Source of the DNA: Nocardia sienata NBRC 100364
GTDB lineage: Bacteria; Actinomycetota; Actinomycetes; Mycobacteriales; Mycobacteriaceae
DNA length: 64,000 nt
Reading direction: 5' to 3'
NCBI RefSeq assembly: GCF_001613205.1
Contig: NZ_BDBX01000004.1
Location: forward strand, 124,001 to 188,000
The translations under genes and the position numbers were made by a program. Shown piece after piece: positions 1 to 9,112 of this stretch (positions are counted from its first letter, which is position 1; the number at the start of each line of letters is the position of its first letter). The notes below the pieces were generated by a model that saw only the letters and a list, made by a program, of their open reading frames with translations, was not told the DNA's origin and ran no database searches.

Positions 1-48
1 GGCGTAGCCCCCGGCGGCATGCCCCGCCGGTCGTGCCGTACACAAAAC

Positions 49-85
49 ACCCGCCGGGAGGCGATCCGGTCACCTCCCGGCGGGT
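49..85 (-). terminator. Rho-independent terminator of the nitroreductase gene
   Basis: A perfect 13-bp inverted repeat (arms 49-61 and 73-85) encloses an 11-nt loop. Read on the minus strand it is followed by a short T-rich run (complement of the acaaaaca just left of the stem). It lies about 110 nt past the stop of the minus-strand nitroreductase, so it should end that transcript. Confidence 0.75.
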
Positions 86-193
86 GCGAAGATATGCGAC
101 CCCAGCCGGACCGAATTCGGCGAGAGGGGAGCCACCCGCCGACGCCGGAGCAGCTACCCGGGTCGAAACCGGGCGCGTTCGCGGGCCGACGGC

Positions 194-850
194 CTACCAG
201 CCTCCGATGTGTATGATCCGGTCCAGATCAGTGCGCGCGGCCGGCTTGAAATCGGTCCCCTTCGTGTAGGCGACCGGTAGCAGCGCCCCCTGGGACACCG
301 TGTCGTACGGGATTCCCAGGATGTCGGCGGCCTCGCGCTCGTAGCTCAGATGCAAAGTGGTCCAGGCCGTACCGAGTCCGCGGGAACGCGCGGCCAGGCA
401 GAAGCTCCACACCGCCGGGAACAGCGACGACCAGTGGGAGGCGCTCTGCGCACCCGAGGCCCCGTCCACCCGCCCCTCGATGCAGGGCACGAGCAGAGTG
501 GGCACCTCGCCCATCTTCTCCGCCAGGTAGGTCGCCGAACTCGCGATACGCTGCCGGCCGGCGTCCTCCGGGGAGCCCGAACCGGTCTGGTTTCCGGGGA
601 AGTACTTCGACGCCGCATAGCGTTCGAAAGATTTCCGGTACAGCTCCCCCAGCCCGCGCTTGCGTTCGGCATCGGTGACCACGACCCAGTGCCAGCCCTG
701 CCGGTTCGAACCGCTCGGCGCCTGGACCGCCAGTTCGATACACTCCCGCACGACCTCGAGCGGGACCTCACGCTCGAGGTCGAGGCGCTTGCGCACAGCC
801 CGGGTAGTGGACAGCAGTTCATCGGTCGACAGGTCCAGCTCTATCGGCAC
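194..850 (-). CDS. Nitroreductase family FMN-dependent oxidoreductase
   Basis: This is a 218-aa soluble flavoprotein of the nitroreductase fold, a family that uses FMN and NAD(P)H to reduce nitro, quinone or enone groups. Visible hallmarks are the N-terminal FMN-phosphate region RAVRKRL near residue 18, APSGSNRQGW near residue 44, and a late GLGTAWTT segment seen in FMN-binding members. Length is normal for the family. The gene diverges from a MarR regulator across a roughly 190-nt region, so it may belong to the same drug- or redox-response unit. The natural substrate cannot be read from sequence. Confidence 0.85.
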   Translation of the reverse strand: MPIELDLSTDELLSTTRAVRKRLDLEREVPLEVVRECIELAVQAPSGSNRQGWHWVVVTDAERKRGLGELYRKSFERYAASKYFPGNQTGSGSPEDAGRQRIASSATYLAEKMGEVPTLLVPCIEGRVDGASGAQSASHWSSLFPAVWSFCLAARSRGLGTAWTTLHLSYEREAADILGIPYDTVSQGALLPVAYTKGTDFKPAARTDLDRIIHIGGW

Positions 851-1006
851 AATTACCCTTTCGATCGGACCGGATACAGCACCCGGCTCGGAGTCGGTTC
901 CGCCTCGAGGCTAATCGAGTCGGCTGACCCGAGAGCCGCGCCCGCACCGAAGCATCGATGCCCGATTTGCGATAGTTGATTACCGCAAGCAACTGATCTA
1001 TTTTTA

Positions 1007-1025
1007 GTTAGCGTAGTGAACTAAC
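1007..1025. promoter_or_regulatory. Candidate MarR operator between nitroreductase and marR
   Basis: GTTAG (1007-1011) and CTAAC (1021-1025) form an inverted repeat with a 9-nt spacer in an AT-rich patch. The patch sits 18 nt before the marR start and in the divergent promoter region of the nitroreductase. MarR proteins usually bind such sites next to their own gene, so this is a reasonable autoregulatory operator; binding is inferred. Confidence 0.4.
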
Positions 1026-1042
1026 CACTGTTTGGAGCCACC

Positions 1043-1534
1043 GTGCCAGTCTCAGCCGATACCACACAGAACCTTCTCGGTGAGATGTTCCTCATCGGCC
1101 GTGCCCTCCGGAGCACACTGGCCCATTCCGACGCGGGCCGGCTGCTCCCCGGCGGGCTCGGCGTCCTGTCCACCCTCGAGACGGCGGGACCCTGCCGGCA
1201 GGTGGGCCTCGCGGCCGACCTCCGTATCACCCCGTCGGCAATGAGCCGGCACATCACCGAACTGGCCGCCGCCGGTTACATCAGCCGCGAGGCCGATCCC
1301 AGCGACGGCCGCGCCAGCCTGGTCCGGCTGACCCCCGAGGGCCAGGATCTGCTGCACCGCGTCCGGGCGTTGCACACCCGGCACCTCCAGGAAACCCTCG
1401 GCGATTGGACCGAGGACGACGTGGAACAGGCCTATCAGGTGATGCGCCGCCTCCGGAATTCACTCAACTCCCGGGACCGCTGTGGCACGGCGGACGAGAA
1501 CCCGCAGGTTTCGAAAGAGAGAGCCGATGTCTGA
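1043..1534 (+). CDS. MarR family transcriptional regulator
   Basis: A 163-aa winged-helix regulator. The recognition part reads LRITPSAMSRHITELAAAGY, followed by the wing with the DGRASLVRLT motif typical of MarR proteins. GTG start at 1043 preceded by TTGGAG. Its stop codon lies inside the start of the next gene (MFS exporter ATG at 1527, 8-nt overlap), so the two are translationally coupled. The likely role is repression of this exporter, and perhaps of the divergent nitroreductase, relieved by a small aromatic or phenolic ligand; the ligand is unknown. Confidence 0.9.
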   Translation: MPVSADTTQNLLGEMFLIGRALRSTLAHSDAGRLLPGGLGVLSTLETAGPCRQVGLAADLRITPSAMSRHITELAAAGYISREADPSDGRASLVRLTPEGQDLLHRVRALHTRHLQETLGDWTEDDVEQAYQVMRRLRNSLNSRDRCGTADENPQVSKERADV

Positions 1535-4118
1535 CACCGAGGCGCCAGCCTCTCGCGATCCGCTCGCCATGAGCCATCGCGAAATCCTCGAAGCGATGAC
1601 CGGTCTGCTGGCGGCGCTGTTCACCGCGCTGCTCAGCACGACCATCGTCGCCAACGCCCTGCCGACCATCATCGGTGATCTGCAGGCTTCGCAGACCGCC
1701 TATGCCTGGGTCATCACCACCGCTCTGCTCACCAACGCGGCCTCGACGCCGATCTGGGGGAAGCTGGCCGACCTGTTCAACAAGAAGACGCTGGTGCAGC
1801 TGGGCATCATCATCTTCGTGGTCGGCTCGGTGATCGCCGGTTTCGCCCACGATGTGGGGCTGCTCCTGGCCGCTCGCGCGTTGCAGGGTGTCGGCATGGG
1901 CGGGCTGACCGCGCTGGTCGTCGCCATCATCGGCAGCATCATTCCGCCGCGCGAACGCGGGCGGTATTCCGGTTACATGGGCGCGGTCATGGCGGTCTCC
2001 ATGACCGGCGGACCGATCCTGGGCGGCGTCATCGTGGACAGCCCGCTCGGCTGGCGCTGGTGCTTCTTCATCTGCATCCCGCTCGCCGTGATAGCGCTGC
2101 TCCTCCTGCAGCGCACGCTGCGGCTGCCGACGACCCGCAAAGAGGGCGTCAGCATCGACTGGCTCGGCGCCACCCTGCTCACCGCGGGCGTCTCGGTGCT
2201 GTTGATCTGGGTCTCCTTCGCCGGTAAGGCCGGGTACTACGAGTGGTGGTCCGTCGAATCGGCGCTCTACGTCGGCGGCGGTGTACTGCTGTTGGCGTTG
2301 ACGGTGCTCGTCGAATCGCGGGTGAAGGATCCGGTCATCCCGCTGAAGATCGTCACCGAGCGCACCACCGCGCTGGCCATCCTCGCTTCGGTCGCCGTGG
2401 GCGTCGGTATGTTCGGCGCCACCACGTTCCTCGGCCAGTACCTGCAGACCGCCCGCGGCTACTCCCCCACCGCGGCGGGTCTGCTGTCCTCGCCGATGGT
2501 GGCCGGGATGCTCGTCGCCTCGGTGATCTCTGGTCAGCTGATCACCCGATTCGGCAAGTGGAAGAGCTTCGTCGTCACCGGCGCGGCCCTGCTGGTGGTC
2601 GGATTCGCCCTGCTGTCCACCGTCGACCATGCCACGAACATCTGGCTGATCGGCGCCTTCATCACCGTGACCGGCGCAGGTGTCGGCATGATGATGCAGA
2701 ACCTGGTGCTGGCGGTCCAGAACACCGTGAGCGTGCAGAACATCGGCGCGGCGTCCAGCAGCGTCGCCTTCTTCCGTACCTTCGGCGGCGCCATCGGCGT
2801 CTCGGTCCTGGGTTCGGTGCTGGCGACCAGGGTGAGCGAACTGTCCACCGCCCGCTTCGCCGAACTCGGCATCCACACCACGTCGTCGGGCAGCGGCAAC
2901 CTCGACCTGGCGGCGCTGCCGGCTCCCATCGCCGAGATCGTCCGCTTCTCCTACGGTGACGCCACCGGCCGGATCTTCCTGATCGCCGCCGTGACCTGTG
3001 TCGTGGCGCTCATCGCCGCGGCGCTGCTGCCGAACCGCCCACTGCGGCGCACGATCGATATCGAGCCGACCGCCGATCCCGCGGCCGCCACCGATATGGG
3101 GACCGAGGATCGGGTGCCCGACGATCTGGCCGACCTCGAACGCACACCCGCGGCAGCCGATCCCGTGGGCAGGCACCATGCCGCCGTCGCCGAGGATGCC
3201 GACGATCCGCGGACCGAAGCGTCCCCGGTACCCGTCGGCGCGCTGACCGCGCAGGCGCCGGCCGGACAGAACGGTCACGGTGTGTACGGCCCGGCCGTCA
3301 GCGCACAGATCTCGCTGCCGACCGCCCGGTACCCGGGGACCGGTGACGAGAGCGGTGCCTTCCACGGGCACATCACCCGCGAGGACGGACGCCCCGTGCC
3401 TGGTGCGGCACTGACCCTGATCGACCAGCGCGGACACCAGGTCGCGCGGGCGAGCGGGGCCGGCGACGGCGGGTATACCGTCACCGCCCCCGGGCCGGGC
3501 AGTTATGTGCTGATCGTCTCGGCGCCCGGTCACCGGCCGACCGCGGTCAATGTCGCGCATGCCGCGCAGCCACAGCGCATGGACTTGACTCTGTCCGGGC
3601 TCGGCGAGCTGTCGGGCACCGTCCGCTCGACCCGCGGTGGTGCGCCACTGGCCGGTGCGACGGTAACGGTGACCGACCAGTACGGCGAGGTCGTCGCATC
3701 GGCCGCCTCCGGCGAGGACGGCGCATATTTCTGCCACGGCGTGGTTCCCGGCACCTACACACTGGTGGCGGTCGCCGAGCACATGCGCCCGAGCGCGACC
3801 GCGCTCACCGTGCCCGACAGCGGCCGGATGCGGCACGATATCGAGCTCGCGCCGATGGCGGTACTGAGCGGTTCGGCCCGGGCCGACGGCGGTCGGCCGG
3901 TGACCGATATCCAGATCACCGTCCTCGATGCCACCGGGGATGTGGCCGCCACCGCGCGAACCGACGAGCAGGGCCGCTACACCGTGCCCGATCTCCCCGA
4001 GGGCCGGTACACGGTCGTGGCCCGCGGCTATCCGCCGGTCACCGGGCAGATCAGCGTTTCCGGCGAAGAGGTCGGCTACGACGTCGAACTCGGGTACGGA
4101 ACCGACGGGCAGGAGTAA
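1527..4118 (+). CDS. DHA2-type MFS drug exporter with three C-terminal carboxypeptidase-regulatory-like repeats
   Basis: 863 aa. Residues about 20-510 form a 14-helix EmrB/QacA (DHA2) drug:proton antiporter, with the motif-C-like AVSMTGGPILGG segment. A Pro/Ala/Asp-rich linker follows. Residues about 609-863 then hold three tandem beta-sandwich repeats of roughly 80 residues, each with the pattern G-x-V-x-G-A-x-V/L-T followed by G-x-Y-x-V/L-x-x-L-x-x-G-x-Y, typical of carboxypeptidase-regulatory-like (CnaB-like) domains. Ordinary DHA2 pumps end near residue 500. The ATG at 1527 has a GA-rich ribosome site inside the end of marR and is preferred to an upstream in-frame ATG at 1482. A strong terminator follows. 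Substrate unknown. Confidence 0.88.
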   Translation: MSDTEAPASRDPLAMSHREILEAMTGLLAALFTALLSTTIVANALPTIIGDLQASQTAYAWVITTALLTNAASTPIWGKLADLFNKKTLVQLGIIIFVVGSVIAGFAHDVGLLLAARALQGVGMGGLTALVVAIIGSIIPPRERGRYSGYMGAVMAVSMTGGPILGGVIVDSPLGWRWCFFICIPLAVIALLLLQRTLRLPTTRKEGVSIDWLGATLLTAGVSVLLIWVSFAGKAGYYEWWSVESALYVGGGVLLLALTVLVESRVKDPVIPLKIVTERTTALAILASVAVGVGMFGATTFLGQYLQTARGYSPTAAGLLSSPMVAGMLVASVISGQLITRFGKWKSFVVTGAALLVVGFALLSTVDHATNIWLIGAFITVTGAGVGMMMQNLVLAVQNTVSVQNIGAASSSVAFFRTFGGAIGVSVLGSVLATRVSELSTARFAELGIHTTSSGSGNLDLAALPAPIAEIVRFSYGDATGRIFLIAAVTCVVALIAAALLPNRPLRRTIDIEPTADPAAATDMGTEDRVPDDLADLERTPAAADPVGRHHAAVAEDADDPRTEASPVPVGALTAQAPAGQNGHGVYGPAVSAQISLPTARYPGTGDESGAFHGHITREDGRPVPGAALTLIDQRGHQVARASGAGDGGYTVTAPGPGSYVLIVSAPGHRPTAVNVAHAAQPQRMDLTLSGLGELSGTVRSTRGGAPLAGATVTVTDQYGEVVASAASGEDGAYFCHGVVPGTYTLVAVAEHMRPSATALTVPDSGRMRHDIELAPMAVLSGSARADGGRPVTDIQITVLDATGDVAATARTDEQGRYTVPDLPEGRYTVVARGYPPVTGQISVSGEEVGYDVELGYGTDGQE

Positions 4119-4131
4119 CCCGCCGCGTACC

Positions 4132-4170
4132 CCGAAGGGCTTGTCGTCCCCTCTCCGACAAGCCCTTCGG
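4132..4170 (+). terminator. Terminator after the marR-MFS operon
   Basis: A perfect 15-bp stem (4132-4146 with 4156-4170) and a 9-nt loop, beginning 13 nt after the exporter stop codon. There is no clear U-tract, as is common in actinobacteria. Confidence 0.8.
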
Positions 4171-4651
4171 CCGCGGCCGGCTCTCGATCATGGCTGTGCT
4201 CGCCAGTGGTCGCACCGCATTCCGTGCCACGAGGTTTCAGCGAGTGACAGCGGGCGATTCCCGGTCTCTTCCAGCGCATTCCCACCGTCGACACCCGAAA
4301 CCGTCTGCGCGATGGATTGATCGGCCGCCGGGTGGATCCGACCGCGCCGCCACAGGTCGCGTCCGCGCTGTCGGCGCGGGGTGAAAGTCCGGCGGTCCTG
4401 CTGAACGCCACGGCCGCCCGGGCAACACGGATATCGTGCGCAGCCGGAAAGAATCCGACGCCGGGCGTTTCCGACCGCTCCCGTTCACACCCCGATCTCG
4501 ACGCGACCGGCGCAGTGTATTGGTGACCCTACCGTGACTTCGGTCGGGAAAGTTGATGGTTTCTTGTCTGGCGCCGACCTTGCGAGCGGCGAAAACTGAT
4601 AATGCTGTGCGAATTGATATCCGTGGTTCCACCCCGACCGAAGGATGTGCA
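4171..4651. other. Gene-poor stretch upstream of the small secreted peptide
   Basis: About 480 nt with no convincing coding frame on either strand. The part from about 4540 is relatively AT-rich and probably holds the promoter of the small secreted peptide. I see no repeat or RNA gene in it. Confidence 0.5.
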
Positions 4652-4816
4652 ATGTCAAACAGAGTCACCAAGATCTTCGCCGCGACCGCGATGGTCCTGT
4701 CCCTCGGCGCCTTCGCGGCTCCCATCGCGTCCGCCACCCCGGCTGCCACTCCGATCGAGGGTTCCGTCGTCATCGGGATCTGTGTCCCCCTGGGAAGCGC
4801 CACAGTCTGTATTTGA
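4652..4816 (+). CDS. Small secreted peptide with two cysteines
   Basis: A 54-aa protein with ATG at 4652 and a purine-rich AAGGA ribosome site about 7 nt upstream. Residues 1-28 look like a Sec signal peptide: Arg4/Lys7, a hydrophobic core, and an A-S-A cleavage site. The predicted mature peptide is about 26 residues with Cys44 and Cys53 spaced so that a disulfide could close a small loop (C-V-P-L-G-S-A-T-V-C). It stands alone between terminator-like structures. I do not recognise a characterised family; secretion is inferred from the signal sequence. Confidence 0.65.
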   Translation: MSNRVTKIFAATAMVLSLGAFAAPIASATPAATPIEGSVVIGICVPLGSATVCI

Positions 4817-4943
4817 GCTCCCGCGATTTCGGAGCACATCCACTCACGGGAAACGGTGCCTCGGCGTGGATATCGTGCCGCGGCGCGGGCGGGCACGGTT
4901 CTGGTGGATCGCCCTATACCCGAATATCGAGCCAACTGGAAGA

Positions 4944-5013
4944 GCGCACGTTGCTCGTCGAGGAGCGTGCGCCGGGATGAGCAGGTCGCCCGCCCCGGGT
5001 GACCTGCTCATCC
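4944..5013. terminator. Tandem hairpins after the small secreted peptide gene
   Basis: Two adjacent inverted repeats: a short one (gcgcacg 4944-4950 with cgtgcgc 4966-4972) and a stronger 13-bp perfect stem (4975-4987 with 5001-5013). They lie between the plus-strand peptide gene and the minus-strand genes to the right, so they probably act as a bidirectional terminator. The double arrangement is slightly unusual. Confidence 0.5.
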
Positions 5014-5124
5014 GTTTCAGCGGGCCGTCTCGCCCGCCGTTGGGCCGATATGGCGCCGAGGCGAAAGCTCTCGGGCATCCCGGCCGATCGACCGGCGTCG
5101 AGCCCGGTCGGCCACGCGAGAACC

Positions 5125-5184
5125 TCAGAACATCATCATCATGATCATCATCATCATGAAGGTCATAAAGAAGTTGTTGGACAT
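5125..5184 (-). CDS. Possible Met-rich micropeptide (19 aa)
   Basis: On the minus strand an ATG at 5184, with GGAAGCAGG about 7 nt upstream as a possible ribosome site, opens a 19-codon frame reading MSNNFFMTFMMMMIMMMMF before TGA. Ten of 19 residues are Met. The DNA is a CAT/ATG trinucleotide repeat that also forms the palindrome ATGATCAT at 5141-5148. The plus strand has a competing short frame from 5141 (MIIIIMKVIKKLLDI and onward) without an evident ribosome site. This may be a real membrane or copper(I)-binding micropeptide or simply a microsatellite; conservation would decide. Confidence 0.3.
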   Translation of the reverse strand: MSNNFFMTFMMMMIMMMMF

Positions 5185-5367
5185 CTCGAACCTGCTTCCG
5201 TCGAACCGAACCGCCCGGACACGACGCCGGACGCAGCAGCGGCATGCATGCCGTTGTTGAACGGTACGATATTCAACGGCTTAAATTTCGGGCCGACGGC
5301 TTCCCGTTGCCGGGAACACGAAACCGGCTGCGCGGCATCGGTTCCGCGTCGACCGCGGCGGCGGCAG

Positions 5368-6069
5368 TCAGTGCGGCGAAGGGCTCTTCAGGTGCGCGTC
5401 GAAAAAGGCGAAAACGCGTCGCCAGGCGTCCGCGGTGGCCTCCTCGTGGTAACCGAGACCCGCGACCCGCAGTACGGGCTCGGCGGGAAGCCGGTTGGCG
5501 AACGCGTGGGTGACCCCGGAATAGGTCTTGACGTCATGGGCGACGCCGTAGTCGTCGAGTATCCGTTCCAGCCGGTGTGCGCGGCCGATATTGATCGGAT
5601 CCAACCGGCCGTAGCTGGCGACGATCGGGCAGCTGCCCCGCAACATCTCCGCGTAGTTGCCCCGGCTGGTCGGATAGAAGGGAGCGGCGGCGTCGAAGCC
5701 GCGGGGCGCGGTGAGCAAGGCGAAACCACCACCCATACAGAAACCGGCCACTGCGACCCGGCCGGTGCACGAGGAATCGTCGCGTATCCGCCGCAGCGCG
5801 GCGAGGATATCGCGCACCGCCCTGCCCTCACCGGTGAACAGCAGATCGCGGAATACGCCGGGCACACAGCGCGGCCCACGGGAGAACAGGTCCGGCGCAA
5901 TCACCAGATAGCCTCCGTCGGCCAGCATGCGGGCATTGCGACGCAGGTCGGCGGTCAGCCCCACCGCATCGTGCAGCAGCACCACCGCGGGCCACGGCCC
6001 CGGACCCTCGGGCGTCTCCCATACGGCGTCGATATCGCCGTCGGGTGCGGGCACCTCGATCATCGTCAT
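5368..6069 (-). CDS. Dienelactone hydrolase family protein
   Basis: A 233-aa alpha/beta hydrolase. The nucleophile elbow AGFCMGGG places Cys111 where dienelactone hydrolases carry their catalytic Cys; the Asp is in YGRLDPIN and the His in GVTHAFAN, completing a Cys-Asp-His triad in the usual order. Length and the N-terminal P-A-V-V-L-L-H-D strand fit the family. Members hydrolyse dienelactone in chlorocatechol breakdown, but many act on other lactones or esters; no aromatic-degradation genes lie beside it, so the substrate is open. Confidence 0.88.
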   Translation of the reverse strand: MTMIEVPAPDGDIDAVWETPEGPGPWPAVVLLHDAVGLTADLRRNARMLADGGYLVIAPDLFSRGPRCVPGVFRDLLFTGEGRAVRDILAALRRIRDDSSCTGRVAVAGFCMGGGFALLTAPRGFDAAAPFYPTSRGNYAEMLRGSCPIVASYGRLDPINIGRAHRLERILDDYGVAHDVKTYSGVTHAFANRLPAEPVLRVAGLGYHEEATADAWRRVFAFFDAHLKSPSPH

Positions 6070-6239
6070 CGGCGGTCACCTTCTGTTCGATCCGGAACTC
6101 TCGCAGACAACAGCGACAGCGAGTCCAGTGTCGCATCACCGTGTCGCATGCTCGCGGACCTCGCCTGTGCGGCGGGGCCGGCTGCCGCCCCGAGACGGCA
6201 GTCGGCCCGTACCCGGCGCCCGGACACGCACGGGGCGGA

Positions 6240-6617
6240 TCAATCGTGTTCGGCCGCACCGACGATCTCACCGGTGTTCGCGTCCACTGTCACCTCGTAC
6301 TCGACGCCCGCCGAGGTCACGACTTCCACCTCCCACACCGGTCCGCGGTGCTCGGTCTCGAACTCGGCCGCCACCGCCCTACTGTCCGGGACCGCGGCCA
6401 CCGCGGCGTCCATGGCCTGGATGCGATCGATCCCGGGGTCGGCGACCAGAGACCACTCCGCTATCGGGCGATCGAGGGCGACGGTGCCGTGCGGCGGGGT
6501 GTGCCCGAGGGCAACGGTGGCGACGCCGACGGCGGCACCGGCGACCACGGCCACGACCGCGGCGCCGATGAGAATCCAGCGCAGACCGGCGACCGCGTGA
6601 CGAATAACGCTTGCCAT
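6240..6617 (-). CDS. PepSY domain-containing membrane protein
   Basis: 125 aa. ATG at 6617 chosen because AGGAGG lies 7 nt upstream. Residues about 13-37 form one membrane helix; the extracytoplasmic remainder is a PepSY domain ending in EVTVDANTGEIVG, its signature strand-turn. PepSY proteins are often encoded beside two-component systems and are thought to modulate envelope proteases or the sensor kinase. Here the gene diverges from the response regulator, and a complex repeated operator lies directly upstream at a spacing matched by another promoter at 20.8 kb, so it is very probably a target of the neighbouring system. Confidence 0.85.
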   Translation of the reverse strand: MASVIRHAVAGLRWILIGAAVVAVVAGAAVGVATVALGHTPPHGTVALDRPIAEWSLVADPGIDRIQAMDAAVAAVPDSRAVAAEFETEHRGPVWEVEVVTSAGVEYEVTVDANTGEIVGAAEHD

Positions 6618-6659
6618 GGTGAAACCTCCTGAGTGGGTGTACGTCCCGAATGTGGTCAT

Positions 6660-6715
6660 CACTGTGGCAAGCCGATACTGAAGGTGACCTGAAGTCACCT
6701 GAAGAATATTTCAGG
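6660..6715 (-). promoter_or_regulatory. Response-regulator operator and promoter of the PepSY gene (copy 1)
   Basis: Read on the minus strand: CTGAAA (6714-6709), N4, CTTCAG (6704-6699), N4, CTTCAG (6694-6689), N5, CTTCAG (6683-6678), N8, TGCCACAGTG (6669-6660), then 42 nt to the ATG of the PepSY gene. The 10-11 bp period puts all half-sites on one DNA face, as expected for OmpR-family dimers. The same layout recurs at 20835-20889. The site also lies 20-60 nt before the response regulator start, so autoregulation is likely. Confidence 0.75.
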
Positions 6716-6737
6716 GAGCGTCTGACACCCTGGGTGG

Positions 6738-7407
6738 ATGCGTCTGCTGATCGTGGAGGACGAGAAACGGCTCGCCCTCGCACTGGCGAAAGGATTGTCG
6801 GCCGAGGGTTTCGCGGTCGACGTCGTGCACGACGGGGCCGAGGGACTGCACCGCGCCACCACCACCGAGTACGACCTGATCATCCTGGACATCATGCTGC
6901 CCGGTATGAACGGCTATCGGGTGTGCGCGACACTGCGCGCCGCGGGTCACGAAACACCGGTGCTGATGCTCACCGCCAAGGACGGTGAGTACGACGAGGC
7001 CGAGGGTCTGGACACCGGCGCCGACGACTACCTCAGCAAACCGTTCTCCTATGTGGTGCTGGTGGCCCGGATCCGGGCGCTGCTGCGCCGTCGCACCCGC
7101 GGCGGTGCGCGCGCTCTACGGGTCGGCGATCTGGTGGTCGATCCCACCACTCACGGCTGCCGGCGCGGAGACCGCGAGATAGCCCTGACCGCCAAAGAAT
7201 TCGCGGTACTGGAACACCTGGCCGTACGCGCCGGGGAGGTCGTGTCCAAAGCCGATATCCTGCAACATGTCTGGGACTTCGCCTACGACGGCGACCCGAA
7301 TATCGTCGAGGTCTACATCAGCACCCTGCGCCGCAAGATCGATACACCCTTCGGCTGCCGGACCATTCTGACGGTACGCGGCGCGGGATACCGCTTGGCG
7401 GCCGAGC

Positions 7408-7415
<8 letters not shown>
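6738..7415 (+). CDS. OmpR/PhoB-family response regulator
   Basis: 225 aa. The receiver domain (about 1-115) has acidic pocket E7/D8, phospho-acceptor Asp51 in LIILDIMLPG and the conserved Lys in LSKPF. The C-terminal winged helix (about 125-222) has ALTAKEFAVLEHL and the NIVEVYISTLRRKID recognition helix. It resembles CutR/CusR-type regulators. Its stop overlaps the GTG start of the kinase gene by 8 nt. The repeated CTTCAG/CTGAAG operator directly upstream is the best candidate for its binding site. Confidence 0.93.
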
Positions 7416-9000
<1,585 letters not shown>

Positions 9001-9112
9001 GGGCCTGGGTGCCCGCCGCGGCGGCGAACGAGCGATCCGCTCGGACAGGCACGGGCCGCCTGGTGCGTGGCCGGCCGTTGCCGGTGTCGCGTGCGCACTA
9101 GCATCGGCGACC

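Noticed and set aside
1464..1540. A possible separate small gene at the marR-MFS junction
   Set aside because: The 8-nt overlap of marR and the exporter explains the reading frames; no room for another gene.
1464..3836. A 790-codon open frame antisense to the MFS exporter
   Set aside because: It is rich in His, Arg, Gly and Asp and is the usual GC-rich antisense shadow; the sense gene has clear family motifs.
5128..5166. CRISPR-like or tandem repeat array in the CAT-rich segment
   Set aside because: It is a trinucleotide repeat of about 30 bp, not spaced repeats, and no cas gene is in the window.
4999..6600. A plus-strand frame with EHHHHDHHHHEGH, His-rich and metal-binding in look
   Set aside because: It runs straight through the dienelactone hydrolase and PepSY genes on the other strand and has no domain signature; only the repeat looks striking.
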